From a virus: a stretch of 28,540 nt of DNA. The notes beneath the pieces were generated by a model, which was given only the letters and a program-made list of their open reading frames with translations, did not search any database and was not told the DNA's origin. The stretch is taken from positions 1-28,540 of the IMG/VR virus record IMGVR_UViG_3300028392_000236; one strand, given 5' to 3'. Made by a program: the position numbers and the translations under genes. This document shows, piece by piece, positions 11,101-19,314 of the stretch. The stretch's first letter is position 1. Every line of letters starts with the position of its first letter.

Positions 11101-14100
11101 TTGATAAGATTAATAACGGTGACTACATTTGGTGCGGGTTTGAAGGCCGTGAATGGAATGTATACAAGTATGTACCTTCTAATTTCACAGTATTAAATGT
11201 AACATATGATCCCGGTAGCAGTGAATTATTTTTAGAAACTGACGCCCTTGTAAAATTACGACCTGGGGAATATATTGGTATTGAAGGCGACAAAAATCTC
11301 CGGGGCATCGAACAAATCACATTTAAAGGATTTTATAAAGTTATTCGTTTAGAATTAAATGTAGTAGTACTGTCAGCATCTCTTAAGTCAGCTCCAAATT
11401 TTGCTCCTAATTTAATTATACCAGTATTTGTACTACAATCTCAACGGGTATCGAGTATTGACACGGCTGATTCTATAATTACATCTCAACCAACCAATGG
11501 CGACTTGTTATGGACTGACAATTCCGGTGACGGAAAATGGGCTACTTGGAAATTTAATAATGTATACAAATCTACACAGATTGCCGGTTACCTACCAACT
11601 AAGGGATTAGAATTTGGTCGAACTATTGCGGTAAACAAAGGCGGTAATTTATCAGCAATATCTTCAGGTAACGGCGATGTTTTAATTTATAGTAAATCGG
11701 TACCCGGCGTGCCTTGGTCTACAACTCAAAGAATTAGCAAACCGTTCACATCGTTAGGATTAGATATTTGGTCGTCTGAAGTATCCTATGCACAAGGTAC
11801 TATTGTATTTTATGTTAATGGATGGTATCAAGCTAATGACATTGTTCCAGCAAGGGTTACCCCACCGAGTAGCGTTGCCCATTGGACTAAAATTTACTTT
11901 TCAGATGTTGTAGCATTATCTCCAGACGGTACATGGCTTGCCGTTGGAAGTCCGTCGGCTAGTAATGTGTCAGTGTCAACCACAATATCTGAACTTATTA
12001 CAGTTAACAGATCCGGGACACCATCTGAATTGACCAATCAAGGGGTTGTATCTTTATACAAAAAAAATAATGCTGACTTATTTTCTTTGGTCGATACATT
12101 CACTAGTCCATCTTCAGTTGATAATGAAAAATTTGGATCAAATCTAGTTTTTGGTGATAATGTATTATTTGTTGGAGCGATTGGTCGAAATAACAATGCT
12201 GGTCGAGTTTATCAGTTAAACTACACAGCCGTACCCTATGCTACTGTTTTGTATAACCCAATCGGTAGTATTGATGCTACGATTAAAACAACAATACCTG
12301 TTGGTACCGTAGAAGTAGGCATGACAATTGTTGGCACTGGATTTACTAGCGGACAAAAAGTTAAACAAATTTTAAGTCCAACATTATATGTACTAACAGC
12401 ACCCCCTGACACGACCCCGTCGGGCCGCCTAAGTTTTGTAGTTACTCAATGGGTATATGATAACAACACTGGGATAGGCACTGGGGCGGCGCCCAATGAT
12501 CAATTTGGTTATGCTATTAATGTTAGTGGAGATTCGTCTACCCTGGCAATCTCAGCGCCCGATGCGGAGTCGGTTCATGTCTATAAGAAAGTATCCGGAG
12601 TATATACATTAGTTCAAACAGTAACCGGAACTGATTCACGATTTGGAGAAAGTATTTCTTTATCGGACACTGCCGAATATCTTGCGGTTTCGTCAATACT
12701 AGTCGATGATAAAGAAATCGACCAAGGCGCAGTATTTGTTTATAAAAATATAAATGGATCTTTCATCACATATCAAAACCTTACTAATGTGATGCCAGAA
12801 GCCGCAGAACATTTCGGAAGTAAAATATCATTCATGAATGACTATGGTAGTATTGTAGTGTATAGTACTGCTGCCGATACTTTTGTTCCGACTACTTTTG
12901 ATACTGGCACAACTACTTTTGATGATAAATTAACAAAAATTATAACTCGTCAGCTCAATAGCGGGCGTGTTGACATATACGATCGATACGCTACTAAATG
13001 GGTATTCAGTGAAAGTTTGCCAACAATTAATTCTGAGTATGATTTATACGGTGCCAGTGTAGTAGTTGGCGCTAACCATGTATTTGTTGGGGCTCCAAAC
13101 GCGGTTGATCGTACACTCCGTGCTGGTATTGTCTACGAATACAGCAAGCTAGCCAACACTTACAGTTGGTCAATCTTACATAAAGAAATTAATAAATTAG
13201 ATTTAACAAAAATTAAATCTGCGTTTTTATACAATAAGAAAACAAACAAACTGCTTACATACTTAGATGTAATTGATCCAGTACAAGGAAAAATTCCAGG
13301 CGTTGCTGAACAGGAAATTAAATTTAAAACATTTTATGATCCGGCAGTTTATTGCTCGCCAATAGGAACTGCGATAGCTGATAAATCAGTTAACATTGAC
13401 GACGGCATGGCCTGGACCAAAGATCAAGTCGGCATGTTATGGTGGGATTTAAGATCAGCTAAATTTTTAGATAGTCATGATAACGATCCTGTTTACAGAA
13501 ATAGTACATGGAGTACTTTATTTCCCGGAGCATCAATTGATATATATGAATGGGTCGAGTCGACATTATTACCAGCCGCATGGAACGAACAAGCTGATAC
13601 TGATGCTGGTATCACATTAGGAATCAGCGGCACCACACTATATGGTAATAATGTATATAGTTACGAAAAACGGTATGATAATGTAGGTAAAGTTACAAAA
13701 TACAAATATTATTATTGGGTAAAGAATAAAAAAACTATCCCAAACATTATCAATCGTAATATGTCTGCCCAAGACGTATCTAATTTAATATCTAATCCAA
13801 GAGGCGAGGGATATAAGTTTGTAGCATTGACCGGAACTAACTCTTTTAGTTTATTCAACATATCAAATTTATTAAAAGATACTGATGTTGTATTATCTGT
13901 ACAATATTGGATCGCCGACCATATCGATCAAAACATACATAGTCAGTGGAAAATAATTAGTAGGAATAAAAATACTGTATTGCCAACAGCTATTGAAACA
14001 AAATGGTTTGACAGTTTATGTGGCAAAGATCAGCAGGGACGATTAGTTCCTGACAATAGCTTGCCTCCTAAATTACAATATGGTATTGAAAATAGACCTC

Positions 14101-17100
14101 GCCAAGGCATGTTTGTAAACAGATTTGAAGCATTAAAACAATTCTTTGAAAAGACAAATTTAATTCTATCAAGTACACAAGTTGTAGGTAACGCTGATTT
14201 ATCTTTATTAGATTCTTATGATCCTGAACCTAACATTAATTTAGGGTTATATGATACTGTATTTGATACTGATGCTGAATTAAGATTTGCCAACGTTGGC
14301 GCATTTAAACAAGCAGTCTTAAAACCAGTCATAGTAAACGGTTCAATTGTTTCAATCACAATCATTACTAAAGGTAACGGCTATGTTAATGCCCCGTATC
14401 TTGATATCTCAGGCACAGGAGTTGACGCAAAGATCAAAGCAGTTATAAATGCTAAGGGCCAGGTAGTTAGCGCATCAATTATTTCAGCAGGTAAGGGATA
14501 TGATGATAATACAACAGTATCTATTAGAACTTACTCCGCATTAGTACATTCAGATACGCAGGCTTTAAATTCATGGAGCATTTATTCATATGATTTGTCT
14601 ACACTGACTTGGTCAAGAGTTCAATCACAAAATTTTGATACTAGAAAATATTGGAAATATATTGATTGGTATGCCACAGGATACGGACAATATTCGTTGA
14701 TAGATTTTGCTGTTAACACGTTTGTTGAGTTAACGACCATTGTTACTAATATTGGTCAAATAGTTAAAGTTAGAACAACCGGTGACGGTACTTGGCTGTT
14801 ATTAAGAAAGTATGCTAACTCGACAGCAGTTGATTGGACTCAAAGTTATGAAGTGATTGGTATTCAAAATGGAACTATACAATTCTTACCTGAATTGTAT
14901 AGATTTGCTGGAACACCTTACGGCTATGACGGTTCGTTGTATGATGGATCAATATTTGATAATTCTGCCGCTCGGGAATTAAGAAATATTTTAATTTGTT
15001 TACAAAAAAATATATTAATTGATGAACTAAAACAATACTACTTAGACTTATTCTTTGTATGCGTTCGTTATGCGCATTCTGAACAAAACTATCTTGATTG
15101 GATTTTTAAAACAAGTTTTGTTAAGGCACAACATAATGTCGGCGAATTAATACAAAAGGTCACATACAATAATGATAATTTAGCAGATTTTGAAGCATAT
15201 ATTACTGAAGTAAAACCTTATAGAACAAAAGTTAGAGAATACATAAGTTCTTATTCTAAAACAGATACCAGCGAGTTATCTCTAACTGATTTTGATTTAC
15301 AGCCAACGTATCGCTCACAGAGTCAATCTACAATTGAAACCAAAGTAATTAACGAAGCGATTGAAGTTGATGATAGTTTAATATCTTCATACCCTTGGAA
15401 ACACTGGGCAGATAATGTTGGGTTTAAAGTTACTGAACTTAAGATAGTTGACGGAGGAGCTGGATACCACTTGCCTCCAATAATTAGAATCGCTAGTAAG
15501 TCTGGAACAGGAGCAACTGCCCGAGCATTTATTTCAAACGGTAAAGTTAATAGAATTGTGTTGTTAACGCCCGGTGCTAGTTACTTAAACGCTCCAACAG
15601 TTTTAGTTGAAGGCGGCCTAAATGAAGGCGGCACAGCTGCACAGGTTGTTGCTTATATAGGAAACGGAGTTGTTCGTTCTAGTCTAATTAAAATGAAATT
15701 TGATAGACTCACACAAAATTATTTTATTACAAAATTAGAAGAGTCTGAATCTTTTACCGGAACAGGTAGTCGTTTACAATTTCCATTAAAATGGTCTCCA
15801 GATATTAGAATTGGTAAATCGTCTGTGACAATTAACGGAGTTGATGTGCTACGTGACAATTACAAATTACTGACAGTTAAATCAACAGTACGGGGTTATA
15901 CAAGTTATTCTGGATCTATTATTTTTACAAAAGCAATAGCTAAAGATTCTGTAATTTTAGTTTCTTATTTAAAAGATTGGGGATTACTAAATGCAGCTGA
16001 CAGGATTCAGTATTACTATAATCCACAAACTGGTGATTTAGGTAAAGATTTGTCACAATTAATGACCGGAGTTGATTACGGTGGCGTTATAATGAACGGT
16101 CTTGGCCTAAATGTTAGCCAAGGGTGGGATAGCACACCTTACTATACTGACAGATGGGATAGTGTTGATACTACTTTTGACGATTATATTGTGTCGGTAG
16201 CGGCCAATACTCACGTGTTTACCTTGCCGTATGTCCCTGAATCGGGGGTTGAAATCAATACGTATCATATTAAATTGTATCAACAATCATATGCTGCCAA
16301 TGGTTTGGATTATCAGTATGACGTGGCTGCTGGGTCATTAAAGGTAGTGATATCTAAAACTGTTACTACTACTGTACAGAATATTGCAGGCGGATATGTT
16401 TTATCAGTGCCAAGCACAACCGGTATCAACATAAATGATATTATTACAACCAGCACCAATAATACCTTTGGTTATAACACAAAAGTCACTGAAATAATTA
16501 ATTCGACAGCAGTACGACTGGATCAAATTATATTTGGAACTATTGGAATCGGCAGTGCCATAGTTATTACCCGCACATTAGTAAAAAATATTGACTATGT
16601 AGTTAGTATAATTGGGCTTGTATCATTAACACAATCGGCACCCGTAGGCAGTACAATAACAATTAGCTCGCCATTAGCTCCTGTTAGATTAGATCCAACA
16701 GTTGTTCCGACTTTTATTGGCGACAATGACGCGGATGTTATTACAATTCCTAGCGGATATACTGTAAATGCTGGCGATGAATTTATTTTCCGTAAGAGTA
16801 CTAGTGATGGATCAATTAAACCTCAAGAAGCGGATTACGATACTGCCCTTACCGGCGGCAATTTAGCATATAGTTCTGCTACTGGATTGAACGCAGAAGA
16901 TATTATTGTTGACGGTGACGGATTTGTTACGCCTACAACTAGCCCTGCCACAGAAGAAGTCGTTCCGGGTCAAATTTTTGATACAGTTGCTATTAAAGTA
17001 TACGAAAAACCCGGCGCAGGTTCTGCCAATATTAAAGTAGATAATTATGTTGGAAATAACAGTCAAGTTGAATATGCGATTACTCAGCAAATCAATAGTC

Positions 17101-19310
17101 CGCAGGCTGTAATTGTAAAAATAACTGACGGAACATCTACGTCAGTTATCAAGACTATGGACGATGATTATATTGTTAATTTTAATACTCGCACTATTAA
17201 ATTTAATACAGCGCCTACCGCAACACAAATTATTTCGATATTCAGCTTTGGATTTAGTGGATCAAATATTTTAGATCTTGATTATTTTGTTGGTAATAAT
17301 ATAACTACAGAATTTATTACTAAAGCACCATGGCTATCAGATATTACTGCGTTGGTATATCTTGACGGTATGCCTGAAGAAGTTGAATTATTTGAAACAG
17401 ATGCCACATACGAAAGTAATAAAAGAGTTGGAATACGATTCAACGCTGCCCCGACTGCTGGAACTATTATAAATTTTGTAGTCGTTAGTGGTAATGAACA
17501 AACGTTTGCTATAACCAAGACTGAAAAGATTGCCACTGACGGACGAGAAAATAGAGATATAGCTACTGGTTTATTAAATGGGACATCAACGTACGATTTA
17601 CAAAATAAAATTGGAAATAGTCTTCCTGCCGAAACCAGCATGATTGTAAGAGTTGACCAAACAATTTTACCAGCAGCCAACAACATTTACTATAAAATTA
17701 AATCAAATAAGTTAACATATACTATTGATAAAAACAAATACGCACAGTATGGTTTAGACGTTGCTGACATTTCAGTATACGTTGGCAATATTATGCTTGT
17801 GTTAGGAACAGACTATGTGGTAGATCTTAGCGGAATCAGTATTAAAATCACAGCTCATATTCGTAGTTTGTATATTAACCAGCAATTGGTTATCAGTGTA
17901 ATAAAAAACACGTTAGTAGAAGGTGGTTTCTATAGGTACCTGCCGGGTATTAATAATACTCAACCACAAATTATGTTTAATCAAGTCTATGATTCATCAC
18001 ACGTTGTTGAAGTTATAAGTTCTTATAAACATGACATATTAGATATCCAACGAACTTCAGTTACAGTTTCGTCTAATATTAGTTTTACTCCTGATACAAT
18101 TGAATATTTTAATTACACAGGAGTATCTGGAGGAGTCATTAATCTTGATAGACCTGTAATTAACGATAATTATGTTTGGGTGATTAGTAACGGCGCATTG
18201 TTAGTACCGGGAATTGATTTTAAATTAAATTCAGACAAACAAAGTATTACCTTATCAGCATACCCGGCTGCTGACGATGAATTTACATTAATGACTTACG
18301 GTAGTAATGTATTAAAATCTGGAATTTCATACATGCAGTTTAAAGATATGTTAAACCGAGTTCATTACAAACGACTAAGTTTAAATAAACAAACATCATT
18401 AGTAACAAATCTATCATGGAACGATACTATTATTACTGTAGTCGATGCTAGCAAATTTGACGAACCGAATCCTGCTGTAAATAAACCTGGGGTAATTGAA
18501 ATACGTGGAGAGCGTATTGAATACTTTACTAAAATTGGTAATGTTCTAAGTCAATTACGACGAGGAACATTGGGCACTGGAACGCCAACTGTTCACCGTG
18601 CTGGATCGTTTGTCCAAGACATTGGCCCAAGTGAAACTATTCCGTATGCTGAAAATACAGTTATTGAACAAGTTATAGCAGACGGAACTGACAGGGTTAA
18701 TTTAATTAAAATTACTCCGGGATTATACACTTTTACTAACCCCAATACTAAAATTACTAAGACACTACCACACGATATTGAGGTATTTGTTGGCGGATAT
18801 AATATTGGAGCTGAGTGGGCGGCTAATGTACCATACTCTGTTGGTATGTTTGTAACCCTAGGAAGTTACACATATAAGTGCACGATTGAACATACTAGTG
18901 CTAGTACATTCCATGCTGATATTTTAAATTGGACATTCTTTATTGGAAACATTCGTTTAAAGAAAGACTTGTATGCTGTTTATAATGTAAACAATCACCC
19001 AGACAGTACAGAAGGTGATGTTTCTTTTGACGCAGAATTTACAGTAGATGGGACATCAAAACAATTAATGTTAGCAACTCCGTTAACATTTGGCACACAG
19101 GTTACAGTTGTTAAACGTACATTAACTTATTGGGATAGTACAACTAATATATTAAACGATAATAATAAAATATCAGGCTTCTTAAAAGCAGAGCCCGGTG
19201 TGTGGTATACAAATATCGGTAAATACGGCAATACTAACAATGTAGGAGCATCGTTTGACAACAATAATGCTACATTTGATGATATAACTACAACATTTGA
19301 TAGAGGATAA
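5187..19310 (+). CDS. giant multidomain virion structural protein (4707 aa), at the gene 7 position
   Basis: One uninterrupted 14.1-kb frame, overlapping gene 6 by 8 bases. Residues 1-~150 (FLPRFYRSDSNKKFTQATLDQL, DALDNVTFFKDYIDYINQL, DPHIDWDKFVNFQNYYWLP) resemble the N-terminus of very large virion proteins of marine T4-like phages. Other visible parts: cupredoxin-like sandwich ~157-268; NPWSRYNRWFH block ~378; PWESLGFTIQPAWW block ~1120; CBM5/12-like modules at ~1422-1465, 1733-1773, 2195-2238 and 4543-4590, and a weaker one at ~1553-1595; FG-GAP-type propeller ~2143-2656; GxGY repeat pairs ~3046-3114 and ~3417-3502; helical block with RYAHSEQNYLDWIFKTSF and ITEVKPYRTKVREYI ~3250-3350; fibre-like beta modules ~3640-4350; PGVIEIRGERIEYF and QLRRGTLGTG ~4435-4470. 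The C-terminus ends in TFDD/TFDRG repeats. T4 places gene 7 (wedge) here, so a wedge or peripheral baseplate role is inferred; the surface-binding modules suggest host contact. The precise function is unknown. Confidence 0.85.
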   Translation: MADSINPNKNKVSSFLPRFYRSDSNKKFTQATLDQLVQPGTVDKLNGFVGRKNAKASTGKDIFIKEISDQRQNYQLEPGMVIKDALDNVTFFKDYIDYINQLDVFGGNVKNHARLNKQEFYSWDPHIDWDKFVNFQNYYWLPYGPDVIAIAGQQQKIESTYTVTVETEGNSFEYVFTPNGLTRNPTIKLYKGQTYKFEINSPGNPFSIKTVRSLGTLDRYKTFGLDGVAVENGTITFTVPTDAPDVLYYVSESDIDLGGVFQIFSINENTKIDVEQEIIGKKNYSLANGTALSNGMKVKFIGGVMPLSYASGEYYVEGVGTAIILINASELALISAYTQSESILFDSTPFDNMPFSDATAFAGTPDYIAINRASLDKNPWSRYNRWFHIDVVNSSAAFNNKIPSLDQNARAVRPIIEFEPGLKLFNFGLQSVADIDLIDTYTTDVFSTIEGSLGYNVDGIPLVQGQRVLFTADSDGFVNNKIYKVEFIDVLHLNTGSRQIHLVLETEPALHNVVLVKQGTSNVGKSYWFDGSTWIAGQQKTILNQPPLFDIVDDNIVSYGDTNAYEGSTFKGTKLFSYKIGTGAADGKLGFPLTYKNISNIGDIVFNFNILTDTFRYKDLANVIDKNINVGYLTLISPETKAIKYANGWKTSLATHNQAAIRIYKNSNLTNNFEIDIFDNKDDLTDLVVRLYVNGRRLDKSLWTIVTGPVYKKIVLTTDISIDDVLTIKTFARQPINTKGYYETPINLQNNPLNNNLADFTLGEVIDHVSSIVDNVEAFEGNYPGAGNLRDLGDITPYGTKFVQHSGPMGLALYHITNQENNIIRAIENAKNDYNKFKRNFISIIDSLEVYSTDVVTQVNLILQAINKDKPASVAYYFSDMLGYSANQYNEYPVIDYRIQSYPLVSTFSLTNLSNQAVYIYLNGTQLVYKKDYTFDGQGFVVISATLHNDDTIGIYEYENTDGCFIPQTPTKLGIWPRYEPKIYLDTSLVTPRTMIQGHDGSQVLAYGDYRDDLILELEKRIFNNVKVEYDASIFDINDFLPSYVRTTEYDLTEFNEVLSTQFYKWTRLIDRDFTKPLSYDRENSLTYNYQGHTAIDGRSVPGYWRGIYRWMLDTDRPNLCPWESLGFTIQPAWWETVYGPAPYTRDNLVLWQDLSQGLVKEPGKPVVILEKYVRPFLANSIPVDENGNILGPILSNLVNGPNTVSISNDFVFGDVSPIEAAWRRGSYYPFSFLITAMLTAPAKTFGLLLDRSRVIRNLTGQLVYKDTGLRIRPTDVVLPSIYSSTTRVQTAGVINYIIDYVLSDNLRSYTDYSYNLKHLNMQLSYRLGAFTSKEKFNLLLDSKTPSSSGSVFVPQEDYNIILNVSSPVKKITYSGVIVTKLPDGFEVKGYSQIQPYFKYFPYIKNGPTINIGGISESFSTWTAGEQYAVGKVVKYNNRYYRVKVFHVSSSVFNEAYVQPLGSLPIIGGQEAVFRTEWDISVEITVPYGTKFRTIQETVDFIIGYGEWLKSQGFIFDDFNNNIALITNWETSAKEFLFWTTQNWSSGQEKWAEWTPFTTTEYQEIIRYNGDYYQAIRKSVSENLFIEDDYVKLDGLSTVGSSVISLSPSASKVTFSIPYSVVDDIKNPFHEYEIFKVDGSPMPPRLINSYREDNAVSYASVTTDGIFGATFFLVQKEQVVLINNSTMFNDTIYNPESGYRQERIKVAGYVSTNWFGGFDVPGFIFDQANIQVWSSWTDYALGDIIKYKEFYYSANQFTPGTETFIPSNWIKLDTKPTPRLIPNWTYKASQFEDFYSLDSDNFDIGQQRAAQHLIGYQKRQYLENIIKDDVSEYKFYQGMIIEKGTQNVLNKLFDVLSAEGQESIVFDEEWAVRVGQYGASAAFENIEFILPESLFKNNPQGFELANSTDTVSQDFIIRQTPNDVYLKPLGYNNNPWPVVKNYTPYLRTPGYVRQHEVTEVLITLDDIVNSDIDKINNGDYIWCGFEGREWNVYKYVPSNFTVLNVTYDPGSSELFLETDALVKLRPGEYIGIEGDKNLRGIEQITFKGFYKVIRLELNVVVLSASLKSAPNFAPNLIIPVFVLQSQRVSSIDTADSIITSQPTNGDLLWTDNSGDGKWATWKFNNVYKSTQIAGYLPTKGLEFGRTIAVNKGGNLSAISSGNGDVLIYSKSVPGVPWSTTQRISKPFTSLGLDIWSSEVSYAQGTIVFYVNGWYQANDIVPARVTPPSSVAHWTKIYFSDVVALSPDGTWLAVGSPSASNVSVSTTISELITVNRSGTPSELTNQGVVSLYKKNNADLFSLVDTFTSPSSVDNEKFGSNLVFGDNVLFVGAIGRNNNAGRVYQLNYTAVPYATVLYNPIGSIDATIKTTIPVGTVEVGMTIVGTGFTSGQKVKQILSPTLYVLTAPPDTTPSGRLSFVVTQWVYDNNTGIGTGAAPNDQFGYAINVSGDSSTLAISAPDAESVHVYKKVSGVYTLVQTVTGTDSRFGESISLSDTAEYLAVSSILVDDKEIDQGAVFVYKNINGSFITYQNLTNVMPEAAEHFGSKISFMNDYGSIVVYSTAADTFVPTTFDTGTTTFDDKLTKIITRQLNSGRVDIYDRYATKWVFSESLPTINSEYDLYGASVVVGANHVFVGAPNAVDRTLRAGIVYEYSKLANTYSWSILHKEINKLDLTKIKSAFLYNKKTNKLLTYLDVIDPVQGKIPGVAEQEIKFKTFYDPAVYCSPIGTAIADKSVNIDDGMAWTKDQVGMLWWDLRSAKFLDSHDNDPVYRNSTWSTLFPGASIDIYEWVESTLLPAAWNEQADTDAGITLGISGTTLYGNNVYSYEKRYDNVGKVTKYKYYYWVKNKKTIPNIINRNMSAQDVSNLISNPRGEGYKFVALTGTNSFSLFNISNLLKDTDVVLSVQYWIADHIDQNIHSQWKIISRNKNTVLPTAIETKWFDSLCGKDQQGRLVPDNSLPPKLQYGIENRPRQGMFVNRFEALKQFFEKTNLILSSTQVVGNADLSLLDSYDPEPNINLGLYDTVFDTDAELRFANVGAFKQAVLKPVIVNGSIVSITIITKGNGYVNAPYLDISGTGVDAKIKAVINAKGQVVSASIISAGKGYDDNTTVSIRTYSALVHSDTQALNSWSIYSYDLSTLTWSRVQSQNFDTRKYWKYIDWYATGYGQYSLIDFAVNTFVELTTIVTNIGQIVKVRTTGDGTWLLLRKYANSTAVDWTQSYEVIGIQNGTIQFLPELYRFAGTPYGYDGSLYDGSIFDNSAARELRNILICLQKNILIDELKQYYLDLFFVCVRYAHSEQNYLDWIFKTSFVKAQHNVGELIQKVTYNNDNLADFEAYITEVKPYRTKVREYISSYSKTDTSELSLTDFDLQPTYRSQSQSTIETKVINEAIEVDDSLISSYPWKHWADNVGFKVTELKIVDGGAGYHLPPIIRIASKSGTGATARAFISNGKVNRIVLLTPGASYLNAPTVLVEGGLNEGGTAAQVVAYIGNGVVRSSLIKMKFDRLTQNYFITKLEESESFTGTGSRLQFPLKWSPDIRIGKSSVTINGVDVLRDNYKLLTVKSTVRGYTSYSGSIIFTKAIAKDSVILVSYLKDWGLLNAADRIQYYYNPQTGDLGKDLSQLMTGVDYGGVIMNGLGLNVSQGWDSTPYYTDRWDSVDTTFDDYIVSVAANTHVFTLPYVPESGVEINTYHIKLYQQSYAANGLDYQYDVAAGSLKVVISKTVTTTVQNIAGGYVLSVPSTTGININDIITTSTNNTFGYNTKVTEIINSTAVRLDQIIFGTIGIGSAIVITRTLVKNIDYVVSIIGLVSLTQSAPVGSTITISSPLAPVRLDPTVVPTFIGDNDADVITIPSGYTVNAGDEFIFRKSTSDGSIKPQEADYDTALTGGNLAYSSATGLNAEDIIVDGDGFVTPTTSPATEEVVPGQIFDTVAIKVYEKPGAGSANIKVDNYVGNNSQVEYAITQQINSPQAVIVKITDGTSTSVIKTMDDDYIVNFNTRTIKFNTAPTATQIISIFSFGFSGSNILDLDYFVGNNITTEFITKAPWLSDITALVYLDGMPEEVELFETDATYESNKRVGIRFNAAPTAGTIINFVVVSGNEQTFAITKTEKIATDGRENRDIATGLLNGTSTYDLQNKIGNSLPAETSMIVRVDQTILPAANNIYYKIKSNKLTYTIDKNKYAQYGLDVADISVYVGNIMLVLGTDYVVDLSGISIKITAHIRSLYINQQLVISVIKNTLVEGGFYRYLPGINNTQPQIMFNQVYDSSHVVEVISSYKHDILDIQRTSVTVSSNISFTPDTIEYFNYTGVSGGVINLDRPVINDNYVWVISNGALLVPGIDFKLNSDKQSITLSAYPAADDEFTLMTYGSNVLKSGISYMQFKDMLNRVHYKRLSLNKQTSLVTNLSWNDTIITVVDASKFDEPNPAVNKPGVIEIRGERIEYFTKIGNVLSQLRRGTLGTGTPTVHRAGSFVQDIGPSETIPYAENTVIEQVIADGTDRVNLIKITPGLYTFTNPNTKITKTLPHDIEVFVGGYNIGAEWAANVPYSVGMFVTLGSYTYKCTIEHTSASTFHADILNWTFFIGNIRLKKDLYAVYNVNNHPDSTEGDVSFDAEFTVDGTSKQLMLATPLTFGTQVTVVKRTLTYWDSTTNILNDNNKISGFLKAEPGVWYTNIGKYGNTNNVGASFDNNNATFDDITTTFDRG
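19302..19307 (+). promoter_or_regulatory. ribosome binding site fixing the start of the fibre gene at 19315
   Basis: AGAGGA lies 7 bases before the ATG at 19315 and overlaps the end of the giant gene, whose TAA is at 19308-19310. The frame stays open upstream to a TTG at 19297, but that codon lies before this strong site. The ATG at 19315 also gives the usual MAKQVIEIGSRANDGTGD start, so it is preferred. Confidence 0.8.
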
Positions 19311-19314
19311 AAAT

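Noticed and set aside
17282-17686. 134-residue open frame on the - strand inside the giant gene
   Set aside because: Hydrophobic low-complexity translation mirroring the sense strand; no start signal and no promoter; all genes here run on the + strand.
19297-19314. Upstream TTG start for the fibre gene
   Set aside because: It precedes the AGAGGA site and would add a non-conserved six-residue extension; the ATG at 19315 has ideal spacing and a conserved N-terminus.
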